Origin: Mechercharimyces sp. CAU 1602
Lineage (GTDB): Bacteria; Bacillota; Bacilli; Thermoactinomycetales; JANTPT01
DNA: 64,000 nt
Assembly (NCBI RefSeq): GCF_024753565.1
Contig: NZ_JANTPT010000001.1
Span: 186,001-250,000 of the forward strand
Reading direction: 5' to 3'
The notes below the pieces were generated by a model that saw only the letters and a program-made list of their open reading frames with translations, ran no database searches and was not told where the DNA came from. Shown piece after piece: positions 27,015 through 35,636 of the stretch. A program made the position numbers and the translations under genes. Position 1 is the stretch's first letter. Each line of letters opens with the position of its first letter.

Positions 27015-27584
27015 TTAAAAGTATTTTTGACAATCGCGTTGGTCTTTCAAGATTTCTACAGCTTCACGGAAGCGCTGTGAATGAACGATTTCGCGTTCGC
27101 GTAAAAAACGTAAGCTGTCGATAATATCAGGATCATCTGACATGTCAATCAACCATTGGTACGTCGCCCTTGCTTTTTCTTCTGCAGCAATATCTTCATA
27201 TAGATCAGCGATCGGATCTCCTTTGGCTTGAATATACGTAGCCGTAAAAGCGTCCCCCGCCGCATTTTCGTAAAAGAGGGCACGTTCATGATTTGCATAG
27301 TGAGCCCCTAATCCCACTTTCTCCAACTCTTCTATGGGTGCATCCTTGGTTAATTTATACACCATTGTCGCAATCATTTCCAGGTGTGCGAACTCTTCTG
27401 TTCCGATATCAGTTAACAGTCCTTTTACTTTATCAGGAATTGTATATCGTTGATTAAGGTAACGCAGGGCAGCTGCCAACTCTCCGTCGGCACCCCCATA
27501 CTGTTCGATTAAATACTTTGCCATACGAGGGTTACACGTGCCGACTCGCACGGGATATTGAAGTTTTTTTTCATATATCCACAT
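27015..27584 (-). CDS. cotJC: Spore coat protein CotJC
   Basis: Ferritin-like, manganese-catalase family protein of the spore coat. The Glu/His metal-ligand pattern is visible: YGGADGELAAALRYLNQRY, LTDIGTEEFAHLEMIATMV, DIAAEEKARATYQWL and REREIVHSQRFREA. Length (189) equals that of known CotJC. It is last in a cotJA-cotJB-cotJC operon, and in Bacillus this operon is made in the mother cell under SigE. The coat may use it for peroxide protection, an inference from the catalase fold. Confidence 0.93.
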   Translation of the reverse strand: MWIYEKKLQYPVRVGTCNPRMAKYLIEQYGGADGELAAALRYLNQRYTIPDKVKGLLTDIGTEEFAHLEMIATMVYKLTKDAPIEELEKVGLGAHYANHERALFYENAAGDAFTATYIQAKGDPIADLYEDIAAEEKARATYQWLIDMSDDPDIIDSLRFLREREIVHSQRFREAVEILKDQRDCQKYF

Positions 27585-27605
27585 AAAATCGCCGCTCCTC
27601 CTTTG

Positions 27606-27887
27606 CTAAACTTCCCACGGCCATGGACCTTGATACCATTCTTTCCCGGGCTCCATGTAGCTAAAGCCAAAGTTGGTTAAGGGCCCATATTTACATTCAA
27701 AATCATGTTTAAGTTGCTGCAATTGGTAACTGCATTGGTTAAATTGATATATCGCTTGCTGATCACAAGGATGCGTATCTAAATACAAGTTTAGTTCTAA
27801 GATAGTGAATTCGACGACTTGAAGTTGATAAAGAAGTTGATAATATCCTTCATCCATTTTTGGTTCCTCAGTTTTAGGGTGTTCCAT
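27606..27887 (-). CDS. cotJB: Spore coat protein CotJB
   Basis: Short helical protein of the CotJB family: YYQLLYQLQVVEFTILELNLYLDTHPCDQQAI and the C-terminal PLTNFGFSY...WYQGPWPWEV are typical. It belongs to the coat as part of the CotJ complex. I start at the ATG at 27887, preceded by GAGGGGG; this overlaps the end of cotJA by 14 bases, so translation is likely coupled. Confidence 0.9.
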   Translation of the reverse strand: MEHPKTEEPKMDEGYYQLLYQLQVVEFTILELNLYLDTHPCDQQAIYQFNQCSYQLQQLKHDFECKYGPLTNFGFSYMEPGKEWYQGPWPWEV

Positions 27888-28137
27888 TCTGCTCCCCCTC
27901 TTTACGCGCACATCGTGGATATGGGCTGTAGAAAATAGGCCAGAGAGTCCCCACTCGAAGTGCTTCCTCTGGTGGATATTGGGGTAGGTTAGGTGGCTGA
28001 TAGCCTAAGAACAGATTGGGCGGACAAACATACTCCTTTATTCGTATCGGTGGACAGCACTGATACGGTGAAACGTAAGGTGTCCAACAGCGATATTGAT
28101 CCTGGTAAGGATTAGGTTTTTTTGGTCGCACTGACAT
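27874..28137 (-). CDS. cotJA: Spore coat protein CotJA
   Basis: Pro/Tyr/Cys-rich small protein (WTPYVSPYQCCPPIRIKEYVCPPNLFLGYQP) with the family ending GTLWPIFYSPY. It is first in the cotJABC operon. The ATG at 28137 is preceded by AAAGGAGGG; the frame is open six bases further up without benefit. It lies about 30 bases downstream of a SigE-like -10 box. Confidence 0.88.
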   Translation of the reverse strand: MSVRPKKPNPYQDQYRCWTPYVSPYQCCPPIRIKEYVCPPNLFLGYQPPNLPQYPPEEALRVGTLWPIFYSPYPRCARKEGEQNGTP

Positions 28138-28164
28138 ACGCACCCTCCTTTTTTTCTTTCTTGT

Positions 28165-28193
28165 ATCTATATGTAAGGTGAATACTCATATAC
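28165..28193 (-). promoter_or_regulatory. SigE-like promoter candidate for cotJABC
   Basis: On the minus strand GTATATG, 13 bases, CATATAGAT approximate the SigE boxes KMATATT and CATACAMT. The position fits the cotJA start. Confidence 0.4.
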
Positions 28194-28230
28194 CAATAGA
28201 CAAGATAATTACACTCCCAATAATTCACAC

Positions 28231-28259
28231 GCATTGATCTGCGCAAAAATCACATTATA
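28231..28259 (+). promoter_or_regulatory. SigG-like promoter candidate for the SASP gene
   Basis: GCATT, 17 bases, CATTATA matches the forespore -10 consensus CATnhTA with a partial -35. It ends about 30 bases before the start codon. Confidence 0.4.
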
Positions 28260-28290
28260 AGAGTACCATCGGCGAGGGAGGTGAGAAACG

Positions 28291-28509
28291 ATGCAACAAC
28301 AACAACAAAAGCGGGATAACAGCAGCAACTACCTGTTAGTACCGGGAGCCGCACAAGCTCTAGATCAAATGAAGTATGAAATTGCTAGTGAGTTTGGTGT
28401 TCAGCTTGGTCCTGACACGACTTCTCGTGCGAACGGTTCTGTAGGTGGTGAAATCACCAAGCGTTTGGTCGCGTTGGCGGAACAACAGCTTGGCGGTGGT
28501 GCTAAGTAG
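28291..28509 (+). CDS. Alpha/beta-type small acid-soluble spore protein
   Basis: DNA-binding protein that coats and protects forespore DNA and is later degraded by Gpr. Conserved features: [27 protein letters not shown], with the protease site just around E-I/F-A-S-E-F-G, and the second DNA-contact block [20 protein letters not shown] short Gln run at the N-terminus is variable in the family. Length (72) is typical. RBS GGGAGGTGAG precedes the ATG. Confidence 0.95.
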   Translation: MQQQQQKRDNSSNYLLVPGAAQALDQMKYEIASEFGVQLGPDTTSRANGSVGGEITKRLVALAEQQLGGGAK

Positions 28510-28544
28510 TTATGATTCACTTCTCCAATTGAATATAGTTGGTT

Positions 28545-28570
28545 GAGGCAGTGGCACAAGCTACTGCCTC
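28545..28570 (+). terminator. Terminator after the SASP gene
   Basis: GAGGCAGT and ACTGCCTC flank a 10-base loop, followed by TTATTGTG. Confidence 0.65.
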
Positions 28571-28634
28571 TTATTGTGTTCGGTTAAAAACCGAGAGCTA
28601 GTGCTTGGTCGCAAATTGTTCACGGGGTCAATCC

Positions 28635-28664
28635 TTGCTTGAAAGAGATTTGATTCGTTATAAT
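28635..28664 (+). promoter_or_regulatory. SigA-type promoter candidate
   Basis: TTGCTT, 18 bases, TATAAT, about 35 bases upstream of the next gene. Confidence 0.5.
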
Positions 28665-28697
28665 GGGAGGAGTGAAGATGGAGGGGCGGCATGAACG

Positions 28698-29219
28698 ATG
28701 AATATTTTTCCACACGCATATGTGGTTAATTTTGATGCAGTAGTTCGTGAGATGGATATCACGAAGTTCGAGCAGTTAGTGACAGAGTATCTGGGTAATT
28801 ACACCTCTGTCCTGGTGGGAACGATTGATTTAGAAGAGCAGGAGTTGTTCGTCCTAGGTGAAGCTAAAAAACTGGAGCTCGATAGCGAAGCTGGGATGGC
28901 AAAACTCCATTTTGATATGGAAGAAGGAGCGCGAACGTGGGAAGAACCGCTCTCGTCTCTTGTGAAAAGCCACGATGCTTCATTTGATATTAAAGAGCCA
29001 GAGCAGGGGTTAATGCGTGTCAAGGTGATTTACCTTACATTTGATAACGGGGAGAGAGAAAGTACTTGGTTCTTTGTAGATCAGGATCATTTGCAAAATC
29101 CATTAGACTATGTGGTAGAGTTTTGGCGACACGTTCATCATTTTGGGGATGATTTTGACTCTGGTAGTTGCTGTAGTACCAATATGTTCCGACCGCAAAC
29201 AACTGCGTCCGAAAAATAG
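28698..29219 (+). CDS. Hypothetical protein, 173 residues
   Basis: No family recognised. The product is acidic and soluble and reads as a beta-rich fold (SVLVGTIDLEEQELFVLGEA; LMRVKVIYLTFDNGERESTWFFV). Its C-terminus carries a SGSCCSTNMF Cys pair, perhaps for metal or a lipid-like modification, and HVHHFGDDFD, a His/Asp patch. A SigA-type promoter precedes it and a strong terminator follows, so it is a single-gene unit. Confidence 0.55.
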   Translation: MNIFPHAYVVNFDAVVREMDITKFEQLVTEYLGNYTSVLVGTIDLEEQELFVLGEAKKLELDSEAGMAKLHFDMEEGARTWEEPLSSLVKSHDASFDIKEPEQGLMRVKVIYLTFDNGERESTWFFVDQDHLQNPLDYVVEFWRHVHHFGDDFDSGSCCSTNMFRPQTTASEK

Positions 29220-29231
29220 GATAGACCAAAG

Positions 29232-29261
29232 AAAAAAGTCGTCAGCGCTGACGACTTTTTT
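29232..29261. terminator. Bidirectional terminator
   Basis: AAAAAAGTCGTCAGC is followed directly by its exact complement, giving a 15-bp palindrome with A and T ends. Confidence 0.8.
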
Positions 29262-29351
29262 GCATTCCACATAGGTGAATAACGTGCCGGAATTTATCTT
29301 GTTACATACATGTAGGAAGAGAACACCTTTGAGGAAGGAAGCTCTATCGTC

Positions 29352-29735
29352 TTACTTCTCACTTTTGTTCTTTTTATTGAGAACAGAGTGAACAAATTGG
29401 GCAAATGATGGCGAGTTCAGGATATTAAAAAAGGAATCTTCTTCCTCTAAATCATCTGGAAGTTCAAATTCATTGGGATTGAAGGAAGACGTTTGCTTCT
29501 TCTCCTTTGATGGACGTGAAGCAGCCGTTTTGATGTCACCCCCATCCCCCTGCATACCGGATAGGAGTGTAAAGAGATCTTGACGGATCTTGGGATCTTT
29601 CATTGCAAAGGAAATATTGGTCATCGCTTTCATCATACGCTCCACGTCGGAGGTAGCTTTAGAAATTTCTTGTGATAAAACACGCATCTCTTCGATTTGA
29701 TCCGCCATCATCGGATCATCTTTTTTAAACGGCAC
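29352..29735 (-). CDS. Hypothetical acidic protein, 127 residues
   Basis: Not recognised. A helical first half (MADQIEEMRVLSQEISKATSDVERMMKAM) could be a coiled coil, followed by a charged linker and an acidic/aromatic end (FELPDDLEEEDSFFNIL). I place the start at the GTG at 29735, preceded by GAAGGAGG at 8 bases; the frame is open upstream but unsupported. Its small size and place among spore genes suggest a possible spore role, without direct evidence. Confidence 0.5.
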   Translation of the reverse strand: MPFKKDDPMMADQIEEMRVLSQEISKATSDVERMMKAMTNISFAMKDPKIRQDLFTLLSGMQGDGGDIKTAASRPSKEKKQTSSFNPNEFELPDDLEEEDSFFNILNSPSFAQFVHSVLNKKNKSEK

Positions 29736-29823
29736 GAGCGACGCCTCCTTCGGCTGGTACAAAAGAGTTATTAATCAATATATGTAAGGGGCTGGGCAAT
29801 TGTGAAGTGAAGGAGTGAAGAAA

Positions 29824-30981
29824 ATGCACCCGTTTGATCCTTCTTTCTATACTCAGCACGGGAATTTCACAGGGAAAGTGAGAAAAATATTTTATTTACG
29901 ACCACATTGTGATCTGCATAGCTATCTGCAAGAAATTCGCAATATGGGTGGAAAACCTGTGAATGTATTACCCCATCTGGGACTGGTGATTTGTGATTTT
30001 CAACAACGGTACAATGAACATAACATTGCTTATCACCATCCATATGTAGAATATAGCGAGCCAGACATTCAAGTAAATATTTCCGAACCTTATGTCAACT
30101 CTCTGTCTGCAGATGAAGCTCATTTTCCATGGGGAGTAAAGAGGATTGGTGCCCCTTCTAGTTGGGAGTATACCAGTGGGCGTGGGATAAAGGTGGCAGT
30201 GATTGACACAGGAATTGCGGCTGATCATCCAGCAATTCAGGAAAATTATCGCGGCGGTGTTAACGTTTTATCACCTGTGTTTTCACCTTATGATTACAAT
30301 GGACATGGAACACACGTAGCTGGAATTATCGCTGGTAGAGCTCAAGATAAAGGCATTATTGGAGTAGCTCCACGTGCACATCTATATGCAGTAAAAGCGT
30401 TTAACCGTAAAGGCAGTGCAAATTTATCTGACCTGCTTACCGCAATTAACTGGTGTATTGAAAATGAGATGCAGGTAGTTAATATGAGTTTTGGGATGGA
30501 TAACATGAGTGAATCCCTGCGACATGCGATCCAAACGGCACACGCACAGGGAATTATCATGGTGGCAGCTGCAGGGAATAGAGGATTACCGGCAAAAGTA
30601 GATTTTCCTGCTAGTTATCCAGAGACCATCGCAGTAACAGCTACAGGTCAAGAAGGTGCAATCGCTTCGTTTAGCAATATGGGCGATGAAGTAGATTTGG
30701 CTGCCCCTGGAGATAAGATTCCCTCTGCTTGGCTAAACGGAGGGATGAAAGAGATGAGTGGCACATCTATGGCGGTCCCTCATGTAGTGGGAACGGCTGC
30801 CCTGTTATTACGAATGGATCCTGATTTATCGCCAAACCAAGTGCGGGATATCATGCGTAGGACGGCAGAGCCGATCAACGGAGTGGCAGTAATTGGAGGG
30901 GTGCATGCACACCGTTCAGTTGGTCTCGTCCATGCCCATAAGTTGCGTCAGCAAGAGATACGTTCTTCTTATCGCATTTGA
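29824..30981 (+). CDS. Subtilisin-like serine protease (S8) with N-terminal propeptide-like region
   Basis: Triad intact: Asp in VAVIDTGIAADHP, His in YNGHGTHVAG, Ser in MSGTSMAVPH. About 110 residues precede the catalytic domain and resemble an inhibitor-type pro-region, yet no signal peptide is visible, so the enzyme may act inside the cell, in the mother cell, or after lysis. The ATG at 29824 is chosen because AAGGAG lies nine bases before it; the GTG at 29815 touches that site. Its 3' end overlaps the facing AprX-like gene by 13 bases. Confidence 0.82.
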   Translation: MHPFDPSFYTQHGNFTGKVRKIFYLRPHCDLHSYLQEIRNMGGKPVNVLPHLGLVICDFQQRYNEHNIAYHHPYVEYSEPDIQVNISEPYVNSLSADEAHFPWGVKRIGAPSSWEYTSGRGIKVAVIDTGIAADHPAIQENYRGGVNVLSPVFSPYDYNGHGTHVAGIIAGRAQDKGIIGVAPRAHLYAVKAFNRKGSANLSDLLTAINWCIENEMQVVNMSFGMDNMSESLRHAIQTAHAQGIIMVAAAGNRGLPAKVDFPASYPETIAVTATGQEGAIASFSNMGDEVDLAAPGDKIPSAWLNGGMKEMSGTSMAVPHVVGTAALLLRMDPDLSPNQVRDIMRRTAEPINGVAVIGGVHAHRSVGLVHAHKLRQQEIRSSYRI

Positions 30982-32276
30982 GAGGCAGCATCGGCCTGCA
31001 CTTGCCCTGACCCTTGATCCTGCGGAGATTGTTTCATGTCGGTGGCGGTGGAGGCAAGTGCTTTTTTGACTTGTGCGGGTGTCCAATCAGGATGTTTGTC
31101 ATAAAGGAGAGCGGCGATGCCTGCAACTAAAGGTGTGGCCATAGAGGTACCAGACATGGTGGTGTAGTATTGTCCCACACGTTGGTCTGCGGAGATTTTG
31201 TCAATATAAGAGCCAGCGGAGCGTAATGAGGTAATATTCGTTCCGGGTGCAACCACATCTGGTTTTTGCAATCGGTCGATGGTGGGGCCGCGACTGGAGA
31301 AGGACGCGATGGAATCGTCCTCACGGGTGACGGTTCCTTTATCGTTACTTGCACCAACGGTAATAACACTGGGTTCGATGCCGGGACTGGAAATCGTTCG
31401 CTCTTCAGGACCTTCATTGCCGGCAGCGACAACGACAGTTAATCCACTTTGAACAGCTTTTTTTGATATTTGACAAACTGGATCTTCGCGGTGAGTTTGC
31501 GTAGCGCGACTGCCTAAAGAGAGGGAAATCACTTTGATCTTGTATTTTTCTTTGTTGTTCATGCACCATTCGATGCCCGCAATAACATCGGACAAACTTC
31601 CAGATCCCATACGATCTAGTACTTTTACTCCGATAATATTGGCAGCGGGGGCTGCACCTCGGTATTTTCCATCAGACTTGCCACCGTTGCCGGCGGCAAT
31701 GCCAGCACAGTGCGTACCGTGACCATTGTCATCGTACGCTTCTTTTTTGTTGTTCACAAAGTCTTTAAAAGCGATGAGACGACCTTCATCTACTAGGTCG
31801 GGATGAAGAGCAATCCCTGTGTCAATGATAGCGATCGTTACTCCTTTTCCACGGTATCCCTGGGACCAAACTTTTGGAGAACGTGATGTGGGGGTGGCGG
31901 TATTGAGCATGGTATGAACTTTGCGATCGAGGTAGACTTTGCGTACACCCGGTTGCTTAACCAATTCTTCTAATTGTGAGAGGGAACATTTCATCGCACA
32001 GGTTTGGATACTGCTAAACATTTTATTTGGTCGAACATTTAATCCTTTAAAAGCTGGTGCTTGACTCATCTGATGCCATGTTGCAGCCTGAGTGGAATCG
32101 AATTGCACGAGTACGGGGACATGACTGAAGGATTGCATCGTTTTAAATGCTTTATGATGAAGGGTGCAGGGGATATAACGGAGCCAATGAGCCTTGCCGA
32201 ATAAGAAGGAGCGCAAGGCAGAATCCATACGATTGCCATGGGCTCTGATCCAATGATAAGGCGGCTGTGTAGACAT
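30969..32276 (-). CDS. AprX-like intracellular subtilase (S8)
   Basis: 435 residues, with triad Asp in IAIIDTGIALHP, His in DDNGHGTHCAG and Ser in MSGTSMATPL. The layout matches AprX of Bacillus subtilis (442 residues): a long N-terminal region without signal peptide, then the catalytic domain with the insert GKSDGKYRGAAPAANIIGVKVLD. AprX is expressed in stationary phase; its substrate is unknown. The last 13 bases overlap, tail to tail, the neighbouring subtilase gene. Confidence 0.85.
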   Translation of the reverse strand: MSTQPPYHWIRAHGNRMDSALRSFLFGKAHWLRYIPCTLHHKAFKTMQSFSHVPVLVQFDSTQAATWHQMSQAPAFKGLNVRPNKMFSSIQTCAMKCSLSQLEELVKQPGVRKVYLDRKVHTMLNTATPTSRSPKVWSQGYRGKGVTIAIIDTGIALHPDLVDEGRLIAFKDFVNNKKEAYDDNGHGTHCAGIAAGNGGKSDGKYRGAAPAANIIGVKVLDRMGSGSLSDVIAGIEWCMNNKEKYKIKVISLSLGSRATQTHREDPVCQISKKAVQSGLTVVVAAGNEGPEERTISSPGIEPSVITVGASNDKGTVTREDDSIASFSSRGPTIDRLQKPDVVAPGTNITSLRSAGSYIDKISADQRVGQYYTTMSGTSMATPLVAGIAALLYDKHPDWTPAQVKKALASTATDMKQSPQDQGSGQVQADAASQMR

Positions 32277-32485
32277 GAGCCTTTCTTCCTTTCTATGGTT
32301 TTCTCTTGTTCTATTAATAGAGTATGTTGGAACTTAGAGGAGAGGAAGTGCGGTTGTCCACTACTACATAAAAAGAGAAAAATGAAAATATGAAAGAAGT
32401 ATTATAGAAAATTCTATTATTTTAACTTCAGATGGGATTGTGGTTGTTTTGTGATAAACTAACTGTGATTGTGGGCATACAAAGA

Positions 32486-32510
32486 AAGACCACCCATAAA
32501 GGGTGGTCTT
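32486..32510 (-). terminator. Terminator of the gamma-SASP gene
   Basis: AAGACCACCC and GGGTGGTCTT flank ATAAA; on the minus strand TCTTTGTAT follows. Confidence 0.75.
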
Positions 32511-32528
32511 CCTGAGCGCCATACTGGA

Positions 32529-32744
32529 TTAGTATTGGTTCTTCTGCTGCTGTTGTTGCTGTTTCTGTTGCTGTGATTGTTGGTTTTGCTGACGCACTTG
32601 TTGTGCGTTTGTCTCCGAAGCGAACTCGTTCTGGAACTCACCTTGTGCAGCATTGGCACCTTGTGCGTTTTGGGCAGCTTGTTGATTCTGCTGGCGAGCC
32701 TTTTGAGCATTAGTTTTGGCCGCATTTTTTGGCTGGTATGCCAT
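32529..32744 (-). CDS. Gamma-type small acid-soluble spore protein
   Basis: Gln/Asn/Ala-rich 71-residue protein with the family hallmark QNEFASETNAQQVRQQNQQ (Gpr-sensitive FxSETNAQ-type stretch) and a related first repeat (KTNAQKARQQNQQ). It serves as an amino-acid store for the germinating spore and does not bind DNA. RBS GTGGAGGTGATATAGG precedes the ATG. The Gln tail (QQQKQQQQQQ) is low complexity. Confidence 0.93.
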   Translation of the reverse strand: MAYQPKNAAKTNAQKARQQNQQAAQNAQGANAAQGEFQNEFASETNAQQVRQQNQQSQQQKQQQQQQKNQY

Positions 32745-32836
32745 CCTATATCACCTCCACTAAGCGTATTGTGTCCTGATTTTTTTGTTTCACTCATGAT
32801 ATTTTTACTATTTTTTTCAAGGAAGTAGGGATTGGG

Positions 32837-33649
32837 TTGCGAGAACAAATGTTGCGTGGGATTTCACGTTTAACGGGGCGCTTAGCGCGATCGCCCTGGA
32901 GTAAGCCGCTTATTCCACTATATATCCGGTATTTTAAGATAGACTTAGATCCAATTGAAAAACCAGTTGCTCACTATCCGTCATTACTCGATTTTTTTGT
33001 GCGCGGGCTAAAGCCAGAAGCTAGACCGATTGATAAACATGCACATAGTGTGGTAAGCCCTGTTGATGGTGTGGTGGCTCAAGCAGGTAACATTAGGGAT
33101 GGCTTGCTCATTCAAGCTAAAGGGGTGACGTATTCGCTCGCCACTCTTTTGGCAGATGAAGATGAAGCGAGACGATATGAGGGTGGTCATTTTGTCACCG
33201 TATATTTAAGTCCACGGGATTATCATCGTATTCACACGCCGTTGGCGGCTAGGGTTACTGATATCACCTATATCCCTGGAGCGTTATATCCTGTGAACAG
33301 CTGGGGAGTGAAGAAAGTTCCAGGTCTGTTTAATAAGAATGAACGATTGATTACCCATATGGCAACAGCGATCGGTAAAGTGGCTTTAGTAAAAGTAGGG
33401 GCTACCAATGTCGGCAGTATTCAATTGGCGTTTGATGATCGGATTGAAGAGAGGCAAAAGAGGGAAATAAAGCATAAGGTATATCAACCGCCCATCCCAT
33501 TAGCCAAAGGGGAGGAGCTAGGTCGCTTTGAATTCGGCTCCACCATCATTTTGCTGTTGCCTCCTGAGGGGGTCGCACGCTGGGAAGAGCGAATAAGCTC
33601 AGGTCAGTCGGTACGCATGGGTGAAAAAATCGCTACGATACTTTCATAA
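32837..33649 (+). CDS. psd: Phosphatidylserine decarboxylase proenzyme
   Basis: Makes phosphatidylethanolamine from phosphatidylserine at the membrane. Diagnostic parts: VSPVDGVV (catalytic Asp region), GGHFVTVYLSPRDYHRIHTP with the active His, PGALYPVNSW, NVGSIQLAF and the self-cleavage site RFEFGSTIILL, where the Ser of GST becomes the pyruvoyl group. Length (270) is typical. The TTG start behind GGAAGTAGGG is the best available; ATG at 32849 is an alternative. A rhomboid gene follows within about a dozen bases. I see no phosphatidylserine synthase gene here. Confidence 0.92.
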   Translation: MREQMLRGISRLTGRLARSPWSKPLIPLYIRYFKIDLDPIEKPVAHYPSLLDFFVRGLKPEARPIDKHAHSVVSPVDGVVAQAGNIRDGLLIQAKGVTYSLATLLADEDEARRYEGGHFVTVYLSPRDYHRIHTPLAARVTDITYIPGALYPVNSWGVKKVPGLFNKNERLITHMATAIGKVALVKVGATNVGSIQLAFDDRIEERQKREIKHKVYQPPIPLAKGEELGRFEFGSTIILLLPPEGVARWEERISSGQSVRMGEKIATILS

Positions 33650-33661
33650 GGTGGAATGAAA

Positions 33662-34255
33662 ATGTTCCAACATACACAAATACCATTTAAACAATTTCCA
33701 AAACATTTCCCACTCGTTACCGCTATCTTGAGTATACAAGTGGTGTTGTTCATATTGATGACGTTAGCGGGGGGCTCTACTAGAGGGGATGTGCTTATTG
33801 CCTTTGGTGCACTCGATGTAGCGCAGGCTGAACAGTGGTGGCGTATGTTTACGTCGATTTTTCTTCATATTGGGTTTATGCATTTGCTATTTAACAGCTT
33901 TGCTCTTTATCTTTTCGGTCCGCAGTTGGAATGGGCTTTTGGTCGTGTTTGGTTTGTGACGCTTTATCTATTTTGTGGGTTTATGGGTAGTGCGGCAACG
34001 CTATACTTACAAGATTATGGTGTAAGCGCAGGCGCATCGGGATCAATATATGGGCTGTTAGGGGTGTATGTATATCTATACCTCTTCCGCAAAGATGTGA
34101 TGGATCGGGACACGGGTAAAGGAATCATCGTTCTTCTCGGAATTAACCTCTTGCTTAGTTTTATGCCAGGTATTAATGCGATTGCCCATATCGCAGGCTT
34201 AGTGGCAGGTTTTATCTTTACGGGCTTAATGCTAATGATGAGGCGAACTAGCTAA
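33662..34255 (+). CDS. Rhomboid family intramembrane serine protease
   Basis: Six membrane helices with catalytic Ser in SAGASGSIYGLLG and His in NAIAHIAGLVAGF, plus the HLLFNSFALYLFG segment of helix 2 with the oxyanion Asn. It cleaves single-pass membrane proteins within the bilayer. I choose the ATG at 33662, seven bases after AAGGTGG; the ATG at 33656 is too close to it. Co-directional with psd and probably co-transcribed. Confidence 0.88.
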   Translation: MFQHTQIPFKQFPKHFPLVTAILSIQVVLFILMTLAGGSTRGDVLIAFGALDVAQAEQWWRMFTSIFLHIGFMHLLFNSFALYLFGPQLEWAFGRVWFVTLYLFCGFMGSAATLYLQDYGVSAGASGSIYGLLGVYVYLYLFRKDVMDRDTGKGIIVLLGINLLLSFMPGINAIAHIAGLVAGFIFTGLMLMMRRTS

Positions 34256-34325
34256 GAGTGTAATGTTTAGAGACGAAGCTGTAAAGTGAAGCCGGTTTGG
34301 TTAAGCTAAGACGGGTGAGGTAACC

Positions 34326-35561
34326 ATGCGGCTTCTTGCACATACAGACCGGTTGGATCGACCGGCATGGATGTTATTGATGATTAATGGATTGTTTGCC
34401 GTTGCCACGGCGCTTTCCAACACATTTGTGAATGTGTATCTATGGAAATTAGAACGTGATTACGCAACAATTGCTCAGTTTAACCTGGTCAGCTATATTT
34501 CGATGGGTATTACCCTTTATTTTGCAGGCAAATTGGTAAAAAAAGTAGATCGTGTCATTGCTGTACGAGTGGGAGTAGCTCTGCAAGCTTTGTTTTATAC
34601 TTTTGTGCTCATATTATCTGAGCAGGCAGGTCATTATGTTCCTTTGCTAGGGACATTCCTAGGGATAGGAATCGGTTTTTATTGGATGGCTAACAATATC
34701 TTGTATTTTGAAATCACGGAGCGTGAAAACCGTGATATCTTTAATGGGATTAATGGATTGCTTGTCTCAGGAGCTGGAATGGTCGCACCACTGCTCTCTG
34801 GATTTGTAATAACCCGTATCGATCACTTTACAGGCTATCGCATCATATTTGGCTTGTCACTGGTGATTTTCTTAGCGGCTTTAGCACTTACTTTTCGGCT
34901 ATCGCGGCGCAGTGCTCATGGAGAATATCGCTTACGTGAAGTGGTCCGCTTGGCTCGCAATCCGAAGAAACACTGGTTTTGGATTAATTTAGCGATGATT
35001 GCCCAAGGGGCACGTGAAGGAATTTACCTCTTTTTGATAGGGATATTGGTTTTTGTCTCTACCAAGAATGAATTAGTATTAGGTACATTTCTTACGTTTT
35101 CCTCTGCGGTATCGTTGGTAGGCTTCTTTATGGTAGGTCGTTTTATCAAACCAGAGTGGAGGGACGAAGCAATCTTGGTGGGTGCAGTGATGCTCGGTTT
35201 GATGGGTCTCCCTTTTTTATTGAGCCAAACAACCTGGTCACTCTTATTATTTGGTATTGGCATTGCTTTCTTTTACCCTCTATATTTTATTCCGCTTACT
35301 TCCACTGTTTTTGATGTTATTGGACAAAATGAGAAAACAGCAGCACTGCGGGTAGAGTATATCGTTGCTCGGGAAATGGCTCTCAACGTAGGACGGGTAG
35401 GCAGTATCATGCTGTTTCTGGGATGGATCAGTTTCTCCGTCTCATTAATGCACCTTAGCTGGTTCTTAGTAACACTGGGGTTTGTACAGGTGTTTGTGTG
35501 GATCTGTATCCGCCGCCTCCCTGTCTTTGATGAACATGAACGCGCTTCCACCTTTAAGTAA
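34326..35561 (+). CDS. MFS transporter
   Basis: Twelve hydrophobic segments in 411 residues. Hallmarks are the loop 2-3 region YFAGKLVKKVDRVIAVRVG and NNILYFEITERENRDIFNGINGLLVSGAGM, which resembles the YqgE/YtoI-like MFS group of Bacillales rather than drug exporters. Substrate unknown. RBS GGTGAGG before the ATG. Confidence 0.8.
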   Translation: MRLLAHTDRLDRPAWMLLMINGLFAVATALSNTFVNVYLWKLERDYATIAQFNLVSYISMGITLYFAGKLVKKVDRVIAVRVGVALQALFYTFVLILSEQAGHYVPLLGTFLGIGIGFYWMANNILYFEITERENRDIFNGINGLLVSGAGMVAPLLSGFVITRIDHFTGYRIIFGLSLVIFLAALALTFRLSRRSAHGEYRLREVVRLARNPKKHWFWINLAMIAQGAREGIYLFLIGILVFVSTKNELVLGTFLTFSSAVSLVGFFMVGRFIKPEWRDEAILVGAVMLGLMGLPFLLSQTTWSLLLFGIGIAFFYPLYFIPLTSTVFDVIGQNEKTAALRVEYIVAREMALNVGRVGSIMLFLGWISFSVSLMHLSWFLVTLGFVQVFVWICIRRLPVFDEHERASTFK

Positions 35562-35636
35562 GTTTTGGAGAAGGGGGAGCGTTGTTCCTCAAACAAATTA
35601 AACTTAATTTTTGTTATTTTCAGGAGGGGAAGAATA

